Positions 14,528-26,109 of a stretch of 37,806 bases of DNA are shown here, in pieces. Numbering within the stretch: the stretch's first letter is position 1; the number at the start of each line of letters is the position of its first letter. Below the pieces are notes generated by a model. That model saw nothing but the letters and a program-made list of their open reading frames with translations. It was not told the origin of the DNA and did no database searches. The DNA lies in the NCBI RefSeq assembly GCF_001700505.1, contig NZ_MAPV01000043.1, positions 31,371 through 69,176 on the forward strand, given 5' to 3'. Made by a program: the position numbers and the translations under genes. Source of the DNA: Streptomyces mutomycini (GTDB taxonomy: Bacteria > Actinomycetota > Actinomycetes > Streptomycetales > Streptomycetaceae).

Positions 14528-14566
14528 GAGGGGCGGCGCACCCGCGGAAGCGGTGAGCCGCCCCTC
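14528..14566. terminator. Bidirectional terminator, orphan gene and glgB
   Basis: GAGGGGCGGC (14528–14537) pairs perfectly with GCCGCCCCTC (14557–14566). Inside, CCGC/GCGG stack on a GGAA tetraloop. It lies between two convergent stop codons. Confidence 0.8.
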
Positions 14567-14576
14567 GTCACTCACG

Positions 14577-17000
14577 TCAGGCCGGCCGCAGCCACACCGT
14601 CGCCAGCGGCGGCAGCGTCAGCGTGATGCTGGTGTCCCTGCCGTGGGCCGGTACCGCCTCCGGCTTCAGCGGTCCCTCGTTGCGCACGTCGCTGCCGCCG
14701 TACCGGTCCGCGTCCGTGTTGATGATCTCCACCCACGCCTGCGGCCCGTCCGGTACGCCGATGCGGTAGTCCTGGCGCACCACGGGGGAGAAGTGGGAGA
14801 CGGCGATCAGTGGTGAGCCGTCGGCGTCGTAGCGCACGAACGAGAACGCGTTGTCCTCCGCCGCGCCACCGTCGATCCAGGCGAAGCCCCCGGGATCGGT
14901 GTCCCGCTGCCAGAGGGCCGGCAGCGCGTTGTACACGGCGTTGAGGTCCGTGACCAGGCTGCGGACGCCACGGTGGTCGCCGCTGGCCTCGTACGTCTCG
15001 TCGAGCAGCCACCAGTCGGGGCCGTGGCCTTCGGACCACTCGGCGCCCTGTGCGAACTCCTGCCCCATGAAGAGGAGTTGCTTGCCGGGGTGGGCCCACA
15101 TGAAGCCGAGGTAGGCCCGGTGGTTCGCGCGCCGCTGCCACCAGTCGCCCGGCATCTTGCTGACCAGGGCCTGCTTGCCGTGCACCACCTCGTCGTGCGA
15201 GATCGGCAGCACGTAGTTCTCGCTGTACGCGTACACCATCGAGAAGGTCATCTCGTTGTGGTGGTACTTGCGGTGGATGGGCTCCTTGGACACGTACACG
15301 AGGGAGTCGTGCATCCAGCCCATGTTCCACTTCAGGCCGAAGCCGAGCCCCCCGTGGTCCGTGGCGCGGGTGACGCCGTCCCAGGCGGTGGACTCCTCCG
15401 CCATCGTGACGACGCCGGGGTTGCGCCGGTAGACCGTCGCGTTCATCTCCTGGAGGAAGGCGACCGCGTCCAGGTTCTCCCGGCCCCCGAACTCGTTCGG
15501 CGACCACTGGCCGTCCTCGCGCGAGTAGTCGAGGTACAGCATCGAGGCCACCGCGTCGACCCGCAGCCCGTCGATGTGGAACTCCTCGCACCAGTAAGTG
15601 GCGTTGGAGACGAGGAAGTTACGGACCTCCTTGCGGCCGTAGTCGAACTCCAGGGTGCCCCAGTCCGGGTGCGCGGCCCTGTTCGGGTCGGAGTGCTCGT
15701 ACAGCGGGCGGCCGTCGAACTCGGCGAGCGCCCAGTCGTCGCGGGGGAAGTGCGCCGGCACCCAGTCCATCAGGACGCCGATCCCCGCCGCGTGCAGCGC
15801 GTCGACCAGGAAGCGGAAGTCGTCCGGGGTGCCCATGCGGGACGTCGGCGCGTAGAAACCGGTGACCTGGTAGCCCCAGGACCCTCCGAAGGGGTGCTCG
15901 GAGACCGGCATCAGCTCCACATGGGTGAAGCCCAGCTCCCGTACGTACGACGGGAGTTGGGAGGCCAGCTGGCGGTAGCTGAGGCCCGGGCGCCAGGACG
16001 GCAGATGGACCTCGTAGACGGAGAACGGGGCCTCGTGGACCGGGCGGTCGCCCCGGTGGCTCATCCAGTCCGCGTCCTGCCACTCGTGGTGGGACGCGGT
16101 GACCACCGAGGCGGTCGCGGGCGGCACCTCGGTGCTGCGGGCCATCGGGTCGGCGCGCTGGGTGTGCGAGCCGTCGGGCCGGCAGATGTCGTACTTGTAG
16201 ACGGCGCCCTCGCCGACGCCGGGGAGGAACAGCTCCCATACGCCGGTGGAGCCGAGGGAGCGCATGGGGCAGGCCGTGCCGTCCCAGTAGTTGAAGTCGC
16301 CCGTCACACGGACCCCGCGCGCGTTCGGCGCCCACACGGTGAACCGGGTGCCCTTCACGCCCTTGTGCTCCATCGGCTCGGAGCCGAGCGCCTTCCACAG
16401 CTCCTCGTGCCGGCCCTCGCCGATCAGATGCAGATCGAGCTCGCCGATGGCGGGGAGGAACCGGTACGGGTCCTCGACCTCGATCGTGTCGTCCTCGTAG
16501 GCGACCCGCAGCAGGTACTCCTCGGGCACGCCGGACAATGGCAGGACCCCGGAGAAGAAGCCGTCGCCGTCGCTCTGCAGTTCGGCCCGCTTGCCCTTGA
16601 CCACCACCGCCACGCTGCGAGCGTGGGGGCGCAGCGTCCGGAAGAGCACACCGCCCGAGGCCGGGTGCGCGCCCAGGACGCCGTGCGGGTCGTGGTGCTC
16701 GCCGGCGAGCAGCCGTCCCCGGTCCGCGTCGTCCAGGGCGGTGGCGGGCAGCACGTTCTTGCTGCCCCCGCCGCGGCGCGGACGGGGCGGGGTGCCGCCG
16801 GCCGCGGTCGTCCGCCTGGCCCGGACACGCTTGGCGGGCGGTGGCGGGGCCGACTCGGCAGGTGCGTCCGCGTCGGCGGGGCCGGTGGCCGGAGCGGTGG
16901 CGGCCGGCGCGGCGGCGGTGACCTCTGCGGTCACCGGCTTGGCGGTGGGCGGGACCTCGATGGGATCGGACGGCTTGCGGGACGGCTTGCGGGCGGTCAC
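14577..17000 (-). CDS. glgB: 1,4-alpha-glucan branching enzyme
   Basis: Introduces alpha-1,6 branches into the linear glucan made by GlgE. The 807-residue protein has a low-complexity N-terminal tail (1–82), beta-sandwich modules including CBM48 (about 90–310), and a GH13 barrel. Catalytic residues are visible: nucleophile D482 in [13 protein letters not shown], general acid E535 (or E536) in [10 protein letters not shown], and D603 in [12 protein letters not shown]. The start is GTG with AGGAGG eight bases upstream, so the tail is translated. The tail mixes basic stretches ([31 protein letters not shown]) with Pro/Ala. glgB follows mak by 41 bp on the same strand and probably shares its transcript. 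S. coelicolor carries two GlgE-pathway loci; this organisation matches the vegetative one as I remember it. Confidence 0.97.
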   Translation of the reverse strand: MTARKPSRKPSDPIEVPPTAKPVTAEVTAAAPAATAPATGPADADAPAESAPPPPAKRVRARRTTAAGGTPPRPRRGGGSKNVLPATALDDADRGRLLAGEHHDPHGVLGAHPASGGVLFRTLRPHARSVAVVVKGKRAELQSDGDGFFSGVLPLSGVPEEYLLRVAYEDDTIEVEDPYRFLPAIGELDLHLIGEGRHEELWKALGSEPMEHKGVKGTRFTVWAPNARGVRVTGDFNYWDGTACPMRSLGSTGVWELFLPGVGEGAVYKYDICRPDGSHTQRADPMARSTEVPPATASVVTASHHEWQDADWMSHRGDRPVHEAPFSVYEVHLPSWRPGLSYRQLASQLPSYVRELGFTHVELMPVSEHPFGGSWGYQVTGFYAPTSRMGTPDDFRFLVDALHAAGIGVLMDWVPAHFPRDDWALAEFDGRPLYEHSDPNRAAHPDWGTLEFDYGRKEVRNFLVSNATYWCEEFHIDGLRVDAVASMLYLDYSREDGQWSPNEFGGRENLDAVAFLQEMNATVYRRNPGVVTMAEESTAWDGVTRATDHGGLGFGLKWNMGWMHDSLVYVSKEPIHRKYHHNEMTFSMVYAYSENYVLPISHDEVVHGKQALVSKMPGDWWQRRANHRAYLGFMWAHPGKQLLFMGQEFAQGAEWSEGHGPDWWLLDETYEASGDHRGVRSLVTDLNAVYNALPALWQRDTDPGGFAWIDGGAAEDNAFSFVRYDADGSPLIAVSHFSPVVRQDYRIGVPDGPQAWVEIINTDADRYGGSDVRNEGPLKPEAVPAHGRDTSITLTLPPLATVWLRPA

Positions 17001-17041
17001 GGAGACAGCCTCCTCGGAAGATGGGTGATGGGTGGCGCAGG

Positions 17042-18481
17042 TCACGCGGGCATGGCGGCCAGGCGCTGGATCGCGGCCATCGGGACCGGTAGCCAGTCGG
17101 GGCGGTTCCGGGCCTCGTACAGGACCTCGTACACCGCCTTGTCGGTCTCGTGGGCGCGCAGCAGCTCCGGTTCGGCGCGCGGGTCGGAGCCCGCCGCGCG
17201 GGCGTAGCCCTCGCAGTACGCGGCACGGCAGCGGGCCGCCCATTCGGGGTTCCACGGGTGGTGCGAGCGGGCCGCGTAGTCGAAGGAACGCAGCATCCCC
17301 GCGACGTCGCGCACCGTCGGCTGCGGGCTGCGGCGCTCGGGCAGCGGCCTGGAGGGCTCGCCCTCGAAGTCGATCAGTGACCAGAAACCGTCCTCCCCGC
17401 GCAGGGTCTGGCCCAGGTGCAGGTCGCCGTGGACGCGCTGGGCGGCCCAGCCGCGCCCCGTGTCCCCGAGTGCCGCGACGGCGTCGAAGGCGGCCCGCAG
17501 CCCCGGTACGTACGGGACGAGCGCCGGGACCGCCTGTGCGGTCGCCTCCAGGCGTTCCACCATCCCGGCCACCAGGTCCCTGGTCCGGTCTTGGGCCAGG
17601 GACGGCGTCGGCAGCGCGGCGGCGAGCGCCGTGTGCACCTCGGCCGTCGCCCTGCCGAGGGCATGGGCCTCGGCGACGAAGTCCCGCCCGTCGGTCAGGG
17701 CGGCGAGCGCGAGCTGCCACCCGTCCTGCGCGCCGTGCAGGAACGGCTGCAGCACGCCGAGCGTGAGCGGTTCCGGGCCCGTGTCCGCCTCGAACCAGGC
17801 CACCGGTGCGGGTACCCGGCCGCAGCCCTCACGGCCGAGCGCGAGCGGCAGTTCGAGATCGGGGTTGGTGCCGGGGAAGACCCTGCGGAAGATCTTCAGG
17901 ATGAGCGCGTCCCCGTAGACGAGCGAGGAGTTGGACTGCTCGGTGTCCAGGAAGCGCGGCGTGAGACCCGGTGGGATGGGCTGCGCGCGGTCGAAGCGGA
18001 GCGGGCCGAGGGATCCGGGGTTGCGGAGCCGTTCCAGCAGGAGGGCGGCGACGCGCGGGTCGTGCAGCCCCTCGTACAGGGTGCGGCCGGCCAGCGGTCC
18101 TTCGGTGACCTGGCCGATGCGTGCGTCCGCCAGCCGCTGGGGCAGTGCGGTGCGCACGCCGAGCAGGAGCTGGTAGCAGTCGCCCTGCGTCTGCGCGGGG
18201 CGGCCGCTCGGCTGGTGGACCCGGACGAGCAGGTGCAGCAGCCCGGGGCCCGTGCCCGTGGCGTCCAGTGGCAGTATCTCCGTCGCCGCGACGAGCGAGA
18301 ATCCGGTGACGGGCTGCCCCTTGCCGGCGAACCACCGCTGACGGGGCACCCACTCGTGGAGCAGCGGGGCGAGTGACGGCAGCAGCGCCGTGGTGCCCGT
18401 GGCGCTCGTATGTCTTCTTGTCGTCTTTCTCGACGTTGTGTTCTTCGCCAGGGCGACTCGAGTGGATGCAGCCTCCGACAT
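17042..18481 (-). CDS. mak: Maltokinase (Pep2/Mak)
   Basis: Phosphorylates maltose with ATP to alpha-maltose 1-phosphate, the donor used by GlgE. 479 residues, aminoglycoside-phosphotransferase fold. Landmarks are the N-terminal cap with [12 protein letters not shown] (45–55), the Brenner-type HGDLHLGQ with catalytic D353, and IDFEGEP with Mg-binding D371. The first 33 residues form a basic Ser/Thr-rich tail ([19 protein letters not shown]). The start ATG has AAAGGAC nine bases upstream. It is a stand-alone kinase, not fused to TreS as in some actinobacteria. Downstream of treS but separated from it by 229 bp with a terminator-like hairpin and a 14-bp palindrome, so it may have its own promoter, with glgB as second gene. 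Confidence 0.95.
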   Translation of the reverse strand: MSEAASTRVALAKNTTSRKTTRRHTSATGTTALLPSLAPLLHEWVPRQRWFAGKGQPVTGFSLVAATEILPLDATGTGPGLLHLLVRVHQPSGRPAQTQGDCYQLLLGVRTALPQRLADARIGQVTEGPLAGRTLYEGLHDPRVAALLLERLRNPGSLGPLRFDRAQPIPPGLTPRFLDTEQSNSSLVYGDALILKIFRRVFPGTNPDLELPLALGREGCGRVPAPVAWFEADTGPEPLTLGVLQPFLHGAQDGWQLALAALTDGRDFVAEAHALGRATAEVHTALAAALPTPSLAQDRTRDLVAGMVERLEATAQAVPALVPYVPGLRAAFDAVAALGDTGRGWAAQRVHGDLHLGQTLRGEDGFWSLIDFEGEPSRPLPERRSPQPTVRDVAGMLRSFDYAARSHHPWNPEWAARCRAAYCEGYARAAGSDPRAEPELLRAHETDKAVYEVLYEARNRPDWLPVPMAAIQRLAAMPA

Positions 18482-18579
18482 GGCATCGCGTCCTTTCCCC
18501 GGGCACACCACAGGATGCGAAGAGTGTCCCGGATTGCGGCAATGGCTGTCCGGCTGTGCGGGACGTGTCGGGTGAGGAA

Positions 18580-18593
18580 AGTCCGTACGGACT
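18580..18593. promoter_or_regulatory. Perfect palindrome upstream of mak
   Basis: AGTCCGTACGGACT is a perfect 14-bp palindrome 99 bp upstream of the mak start, in the gap after treS. It is a candidate operator for the mak–glgB unit. I do not recognise its regulator. Confidence 0.4.
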
Positions 18594-18656
18594 CGACCAA
18601 AGAGGATCATGGGCCCTCAGGAACCCCGAAGAGCTCCATATGGGGTCAGAGTGCCC

Positions 18657-18686
18657 CCTGCGGGACGGCGGAAACCGCCCCGCAGG
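18657..18686 (-). terminator. Hairpin after treS
   Basis: CCTGCGGG (18657–18664) pairs with CCCGCAGG (18679–18686), and an inner GCGG/CCGC closes a 3-nt loop, with a 3-nt bulge on one side. It begins 24 bp after the treS stop codon and could separate glgE–treS from mak–glgB. Confidence 0.55.
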
Positions 18687-18710
18687 TGACGCCGGTCAGT
18701 TGATGCGCCG

Positions 18711-20434
<1,724 letters not shown>

Positions 20435-20438
<4 letters not shown>

Positions 20439-22531
20439 GGTGTGGGTGACCCTCCGGTCGGCGGGGACGGTCGCAGGACCGCGATGTGCGCGGGTGTCAC
20501 ACCCGGTTCGAGGCGCACATAGAAGGTCCTGCCCCAGTGATAGGTGTCGCCGGTGAGCTCGTCGCGCACCGGCACGCTCTCGTGCCGGTCGAGGCCGAGG
20601 CGCGGCATGTCCAACGAGACCGTGGCCTCCTGGGTGTGGTGGGGGTCGAGGTTGACGACCACGAGGACGGTGTCCGTGCCGGAGCGCTTGCTGTAGACGA
20701 TCAGCGCCTCGTTGTCGACCGAGTGGAAGTGCACGTCGCGCAGTTGCTGGAGCGCCGGATGGCGACGCCGGATCCGGTTGAGGGAGGTGATCAGGGGAGC
20801 GATCGAGCGGCCCTCACGTTCCGCCGACTCCCAGTCCCTGGGCCTGAGTTGGTACTTCTCGGAGTTCTGGTACTCCTCGCTCCCGGGACGCACCGGGGTG
20901 TTCTCGTACAGCTCGAAGCCCGCGTACACGCCCCAGGAGGGGGACAGCGTCGCGGCCAGCACGGCCCTCGCCTCGAAGGCCGGACGTCCGCCGTCCTGGA
21001 GGTAACCGGGAAGAATGTCGGGCGTGTTCACGAAGAAGTTGGGCCGCATGTACGAGGAGCTCTCGCCCGAGAGCTCGGTGACGTACTCGGTGAGCTCCTG
21101 CTTCGTGTTACGCCAGGTGAAGTACGTGTACGACTGCTGGAAGCCGACGGAGGCCAGCGCGCGCATCATCGCGGGGCGGGTGAAGGCCTCCGCCAGGAAG
21201 ATCACGTCCGGGTCGGTGCGGTTGATGTCGGCGATCACCTTCTCCCAGAAGACCACCGGCTTCGTGTGCGGATTGTCGACGCGGAAGATCCGTACGCCGT
21301 GCTCCATCCAGAACCGCAGGACACGGACGGTCTCGGCGACGATCCCGCTCAGGTCCTTGTCGAACGCGATCGGATAGATGTCCTGGTACTTCTTGGGCGG
21401 GTTCTCGGCGTAGGCGATGGTCCCGTCCGGGCGGTGGTGGAACCACTCGGGATGCTCCGTCACCCAGGGGTGGTCCGGGGAGCACTGGAGCGCGAAGTCC
21501 AGCGCGATCTCCATCCGCAGCCTGCGGGCCGTCTCCACGAAGTGGTCGAAGTCGTCGAGGGTGCCGAGACCGGGGTGGACGGCGTCGTGGCCGCCCTCGG
21601 CCGAGCCGATCGCCCAGGGCACCCCCGGGTCGTCGGGGCCGGGGGTGAGGCTGTTGTCCGGGCCCTTGCGGTGGGTGGTCCCGATGGGGTGGACCGGTGG
21701 CAGATAGACGACGTCGAAGCCCATCGCGGCCACGGCCGGAAGCCGTTCGGCGGCGGTCCGGAAGGTGCCGCTGACCAATCTGGTGGCCGGCTGGGGGATG
21801 TCCGCCGTGACAGCCGGAGCCTTCTTCCGCGTGGCGGCGGCGGTCTTCGCCGTCCTCGTGGCCCGCGGCTTCCGGGCGGGCTTCGGCGGAGCCACCGGCT
21901 CCTGCCGCGCACCCTCGGAGCGCGGGAACAGTTCGTACCAGGAGCCGTACAGCGCGCGCCGGCGCTCGACGGTCAGCGGCAGCGGACGGGACGCGGTGAC
22001 CAGCTCGCGCAGGGGGTGGCGGCCGAGCGCCTCGTCCACCTCGGCGGTCAGCGCGGCCGCGAGCCGGGAGGCCGCGGGGCGGTCCGTGTCACGCAGCGCG
22101 TCGACGGCGGCCAGCACGGCCTCACGGCCGTCCTTCTTCGGTACGCCCTCGGCGGCGCGGGCGTACAGCTCGGCCCCCTCGTCGAGGACCAGGGCGGTGT
22201 CGATGCCCGCCGGGATCTTGATCTGCGCGGCCACGCGCCAGGTGGTGACCGGATCACTCCACGCCTCGACGGTGTACGTCCAGCGGCCCTCGGACCCGGG
22301 GGTGACATCGGCCCCCCACCGGTCCGTGCCCGGGGCCAGCTCGCGCATCGGCGTCCAGGGGCCGGGCCGTCCGTTCGGGTCGCACAGGACGACGTTGGCG
22401 GCAACGGCGTCGTGGCCCTCGCGGAACACGGTGGCGCTGACCTCGAAGGTCTCGCCCGCGACGGCTTTGGCGGGCCGTCTGCCGCAGTCGACGAGCGGAC
22501 GTACGTCCAGGACGGGAATGCGACCGATCAT
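20435..22531 (-). CDS. glgE: Alpha-1,4-glucan:maltose-1-phosphate maltosyltransferase
   Basis: Extends alpha-1,4-glucan with maltosyl units from maltose 1-phosphate. 698 residues, GH13 subfamily 3. N-terminal [10 protein letters not shown], then [13 protein letters not shown] with nucleophile D419, [13 protein letters not shown] with acid E448, and [11 protein letters not shown] with D505. Each is 25 higher than the D394/E423/D480 known for S. coelicolor GlgE1. With the shorter N-terminus here, this implies about 41 extra residues, which sit at 208–254 as a basic Lys/Ala/Pro segment. I chose ATG 22531 (AGGTGA five bases upstream). ATG 22663 has a better AGGAG, but the added 44 codons have AT-rich third positions and rare codons. 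It overlaps treS by 4 nt. Confidence 0.96.
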
Positions 22532-23238
22532 GGAATCACCTGGGGGTCGGAGCTCGGCATGCACGGCGCGCGGCGTGGGCGTGAGGGGCTGACCGCGCGC
22601 GCCGCGATGGTGGGGTTGCGTCCTTTGTAGCTGCTCGACTGTCGGCTGGCGGGCTGTGGGCATGGCAGCTCCTGTCCGCGTTCACTCGAATGGCAGGTGC
22701 ACGGACGGATCGTGCTCGGACCGGGGCACCTGGGATGTGCAGCGCGGGGTGTTTCCGGGGGAGCCTTCCCACCGCTTTCGGGCGGTCAATCCCGACGGTG
22801 TGTTAACTCCTGGGTGCGACGGACGCACGCGCTGTGGGCCGCGCGCCGGTCCCCCGGCCGTCACGCGGGCACCTGTGAAGCCTTCCCTGTGGTGCGGGGT
22901 GCCACAAGTCCGCGTGAGGTGAGGAAATCAGCCATATCGCCCGTGACAGAGGGGTACGTGACTGGTGCATCTGGCCCATGGGGCGCGCGGGGTGCGAGGG
23001 GCCGGAGGCACTCGCCGGGCCCCGGTGGCAGGGGTGGTCCAGGAGCCGGCAGCGGGAGGGCGCGCGCCGTGCGGTGCCGGGGGCCGGGGCGGGCGTGCCG
23101 CGCCGCACCGGGCCCACTGAGCCGGTCGCGCGCCGTGGTTGCGTGCGGGGGTGCACCGCTACCGTCGAGGGTGACGGAGAGGGCGCCCACCGTCGTGCGT
23201 CCCCTCGGATCCGTACGTCCCCTGTAAAGGTGGGATAC
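22532..23238. promoter_or_regulatory. 707-bp divergent regulatory gap between glgE and glgP
   Basis: No gene supported. Reading frames here are low-complexity, and the plus-strand frame at 22697–23227 resembles no protein I know. The region must hold both divergent promoters. A -10-like TACCGT (23160–23165) with TTGCGT 15 bp upstream points toward glgP, but the spacing is short. It is by far the longest non-coding stretch in the window. Confidence 0.5.
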
Positions 23239-25917
23239 GTGAAGGCCATTCGTCGGTTCACCGTGCGCCCCGTCCTCCCCGAACCCCTGCGACCGCTCAG
23301 CGACCTCGCCCGTAACCTGCGCTGGTCCTGGCACACCGAGACCCAGCGGCTCTTCCGTGCCGCCGACCCGGAGGGCTGGCGGCCCGCGGACGCCGACCCC
23401 GTGCGTCTGCTGGGCGCCGTCTCCGCGGCACGCCTCACCGAGCTGGCCGGTGACCAGCAGTTCCTGCGCCGCCTCACCGAGGTGTCCGACGGACTCCGGG
23501 AATACCTCGGCGGCCCGAGGTGGTACCAGGACCAGCTCTCCCAGGGCGCGGAGCTCCCCGCTGCCGTCGCCTACTTCTCCCCCGAATTCGGGGTCACCGC
23601 CGCCCTGCCCCAGTACTCGGGCGGGCTCGGCATCCTGGCCGGCGACCATCTGAAGGCCGCCAGCGACCTTGGCGTGCCGCTCATCGGGGTCGGCCTCCTC
23701 TACCGCCACGGCTACTTCCGCCAGAGCCTGTCCCGGGACGGCTGGCAGCAGGAGCACTATCCCGTCCTCGACCCCAACGAGCTGCCGCTCACCCTCCTGC
23801 GGGAAGCCGACGGCGCCCCCAGCCGGGTGGTGCTCGCCCTGCCCGGCGGCCGCTCGCTGTACGCCTCGGTATGGCTCGCCCAGGTCGGGCGTGTCCCCCT
23901 GCTGCTCCTGGACTCCGACGTCGAGGAGAACGCACCGGGGGAGCGGGATGTCACCGACCGGCTCTACGGCGGCGGCAGTGACCACCGGCTGCTGCAGGAG
24001 ATGCTGCTCGGGATCGGTGGTGTGCGGGCCGTGCGCACCTACTGCCGGCTGACCGGGCACGCGGCCCCCGAGGTGTTCCACACCAACGAGGGGCACGCCG
24101 GATTCCTCGGCCTGGAACGCATCCGGGAACTCTCCGAGACGGGCCTGGACTTCGACGCCGCCCTGGAGGTCGTGCGGGCCGGCGCGGTCTTCACCACGCA
24201 CACTCCGGTCCCCGCCGGGATAGACCGTTTCGACCGCCAGCTCGTGGCCCGTCACTTCGGCGACGACGGCGAGCTGCCGGGAGTCGGTGTCGAGAAGATC
24301 CTGCGCCTCGGGACGGAGACCTACGAAGGCGGCGAGCCCGGCCTCTTCAACATGGCGGTGATGGGGCTGCGGCTCGCTCAGCGTGCCAACGGGGTCTCCA
24401 CCCTGCACGGGGCCGTCAGCCAGCAGATGTTCTCCGGCCTGTGGCCGGGGTTCGACCCCTCCGAGGTGCCGATCACCTCGGTGACCAACGGGGTGCACGC
24501 CCCGACCTGGGTCGCGCCCGAGGTCCTCCGGCTGGGTGCCGGCACCTTCGGTTCCGAACGCGCCGAGAACGCCCTCGCCGGTGCCGACGTCGGCCTGGAG
24601 GCGGGCCCCGACGGCGGGGCGGCCGGCACCCCCAGGCGCTGGGACGCCGTGACCGCCGTCCCCGACCGTGAGGTCTGGGAGCTGCGCCGGGGGCTCCGCG
24701 AACAGCTGGTCACCGAGGTGCGAAGGCGGCTCTACGCCTCCTGGCGCAGGCGCGGCGCGGGCACCGCTGAACTGGGCTGGATCGACGGTGTGCTCGACCC
24801 GGACGTGCTGACCATCGGCTTCGCCCGCCGGGTGCCCTCGTACAAGCGGCTGACGCTCATGCTGCACGACCGCGACCGGCTGCGGGCGCTGCTGCTCCAC
24901 CCGACGCACCCGATCCAGATCGTCGTCGCCGGCAAGGCGCACCCCGCCGACGACGGCGGCAAGCGGCTGATCCAGGAGCTGGTGCGCTTCTCCGACGACC
25001 CGCGGGTGCGCCACCGCATCGTCTTCCTGCCGGACTACGGCATGGGGATGGCGCAGAAGCTCTACCCGGGCTGCGACGTCTGGCTCAACAACCCGCTGCG
25101 CCCGCTGGAGGCCTGCGGCACCAGCGGGATGAAGGCGGCGCTCAACGGCTGCCTCAACCTCTCGGTGCGCGACGGCTGGTGGGACGAGTGGTTCGAGCCG
25201 GACTTCGGCTGGGAGATCCCCACCGCCGACGGCTCCGCCACCGACGAGGAGCGGCGCGACGAGCTGGAGGCCAATGCCCTCTACGCGCTGATCGAGGACC
25301 GGGTCGCCCCCCGCTTCTACGACCGCAACGCCGAGGGCCTGCCCGAGCGGTGGATCGAGATGGTCCGCCGCACCCTGGCCACCCTCGGCCCCAAGGTCCT
25401 CGCGGGCCGCATGGTGCGTGAGTACGTCGAAAGGCTCTACGCGCCGGCCGCGCAGTCCCGGCGGGTGCTCGAGCCCAAGGCCGCCCGCGAGCTCGCCGCG
25501 TGGAAGTCCAAGGTGCGCGCGGCCTGGCCGCAGGTGGCGGTCGGCCATGTCGAGGCCTCCGCCGACACGGTCGTCGGCGGTTCCGCCGAGCTGGGGTCCA
25601 CCCTGGCGCTCCGGGTCCGGATCGCCCTGGGCGGTCTCGACCCGGAGGACGTGGAGGTGCAGGTGGTCGCGGGACGGGTGGACTCGGGGGACGCGATCGC
25701 GGAGGCCCAGACGTTCCCGCTGAAGCCGGCCGGCGGTCACGACCTGGAGGACCGCCGGCTCTACGAGGGCCCGCTCGCCCTCGACCGCACGGGGCCCTAC
25801 GGCTACACCGTGCGCGTCCTGCCCGCGCATCCGCTGCTCGCCTCGGGTGCCGAACTCGGCCTGGTCGCGGTGCCGAACGCGTCCACGGGTGACGGCGGCG
25901 GAGTGCTCCTGCGCTGA
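23239..25917 (+). CDS. glgP: Alpha-glucan (glycogen) phosphorylase
   Basis: Releases glucose 1-phosphate from the non-reducing ends of alpha-glucan using pyridoxal phosphate; it is the degradative partner of GlgE. 892 residues, GT35, of the actinobacterial type with an N-terminal DUF3417-like segment (LSDLARNLRWSWHTETQRLF, about 18–40). Motifs are AYFSPEFGV, YSGGLGILAGDHLKAASDLG, HTNEGHAGFL, THTPVPAG and the cofactor site EACGTSGMKAALNG with K632 as the likely PLP lysine. A C-terminal beta domain (about 770–892) follows. GTG start with AAGGTGGG five bases upstream; a much longer in-frame extension into the intergenic region was rejected. Divergent from glgE–treS, so synthesis and breakdown could be switched from one regulatory region. 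Confidence 0.95.
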   Translation: MKAIRRFTVRPVLPEPLRPLSDLARNLRWSWHTETQRLFRAADPEGWRPADADPVRLLGAVSAARLTELAGDQQFLRRLTEVSDGLREYLGGPRWYQDQLSQGAELPAAVAYFSPEFGVTAALPQYSGGLGILAGDHLKAASDLGVPLIGVGLLYRHGYFRQSLSRDGWQQEHYPVLDPNELPLTLLREADGAPSRVVLALPGGRSLYASVWLAQVGRVPLLLLDSDVEENAPGERDVTDRLYGGGSDHRLLQEMLLGIGGVRAVRTYCRLTGHAAPEVFHTNEGHAGFLGLERIRELSETGLDFDAALEVVRAGAVFTTHTPVPAGIDRFDRQLVARHFGDDGELPGVGVEKILRLGTETYEGGEPGLFNMAVMGLRLAQRANGVSTLHGAVSQQMFSGLWPGFDPSEVPITSVTNGVHAPTWVAPEVLRLGAGTFGSERAENALAGADVGLEAGPDGGAAGTPRRWDAVTAVPDREVWELRRGLREQLVTEVRRRLYASWRRRGAGTAELGWIDGVLDPDVLTIGFARRVPSYKRLTLMLHDRDRLRALLLHPTHPIQIVVAGKAHPADDGGKRLIQELVRFSDDPRVRHRIVFLPDYGMGMAQKLYPGCDVWLNNPLRPLEACGTSGMKAALNGCLNLSVRDGWWDEWFEPDFGWEIPTADGSATDEERRDELEANALYALIEDRVAPRFYDRNAEGLPERWIEMVRRTLATLGPKVLAGRMVREYVERLYAPAAQSRRVLEPKAARELAAWKSKVRAAWPQVAVGHVEASADTVVGGSAELGSTLALRVRIALGGLDPEDVEVQVVAGRVDSGDAIAEAQTFPLKPAGGHDLEDRRLYEGPLALDRTGPYGYTVRVLPAHPLLASGAELGLVAVPNASTGDGGGVLLR

Positions 25918-25932
25918 CGGATGCCGCTCGCG

Positions 25933-25964
25933 GTGGGTCCGGTGTGCCTGCGCGCCGGACCCAC
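25933..25964 (+). terminator. Terminator after glgP
   Basis: GTGGGTCCGG (25933–25942) pairs perfectly with CCGGACCCAC (25955–25964) around a 12-nt loop, 15 bp past the glgP stop codon. Confidence 0.75.
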
Positions 25965-26109
25965 TTCCGCGTCCGCGCGGCCCATCGGTGTATACGGCTG
26001 AGGTGCTTTTCGTTCCGATCTCGCTAACATGACAGCCCTGCGGGTGTGATCCTGCGGCCACCGACGTGACAGCGAGGCGTCCTGGCGGACGCGAGTGGAG
26101 GTCAGCACG

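Noticed and set aside
23139..23165. Vegetative promoter for glgP (TTGCGT, 15 bp, TACCGT)
   Set aside because: Spacing is too short to call with confidence; mentioned only within the intergenic entry.
22697..23227. 176-codon plus-strand frame upstream of glgP
   Set aside because: Low-complexity, no ribosome binding site I trust, no resemblance to a known protein; treated as regulatory gap.
22861..26061. Very long minus-strand open frame across glgP
   Set aside because: It is a shadow of glgP caused by high GC; its translation is Arg/Gly/His-rich and has no domain.
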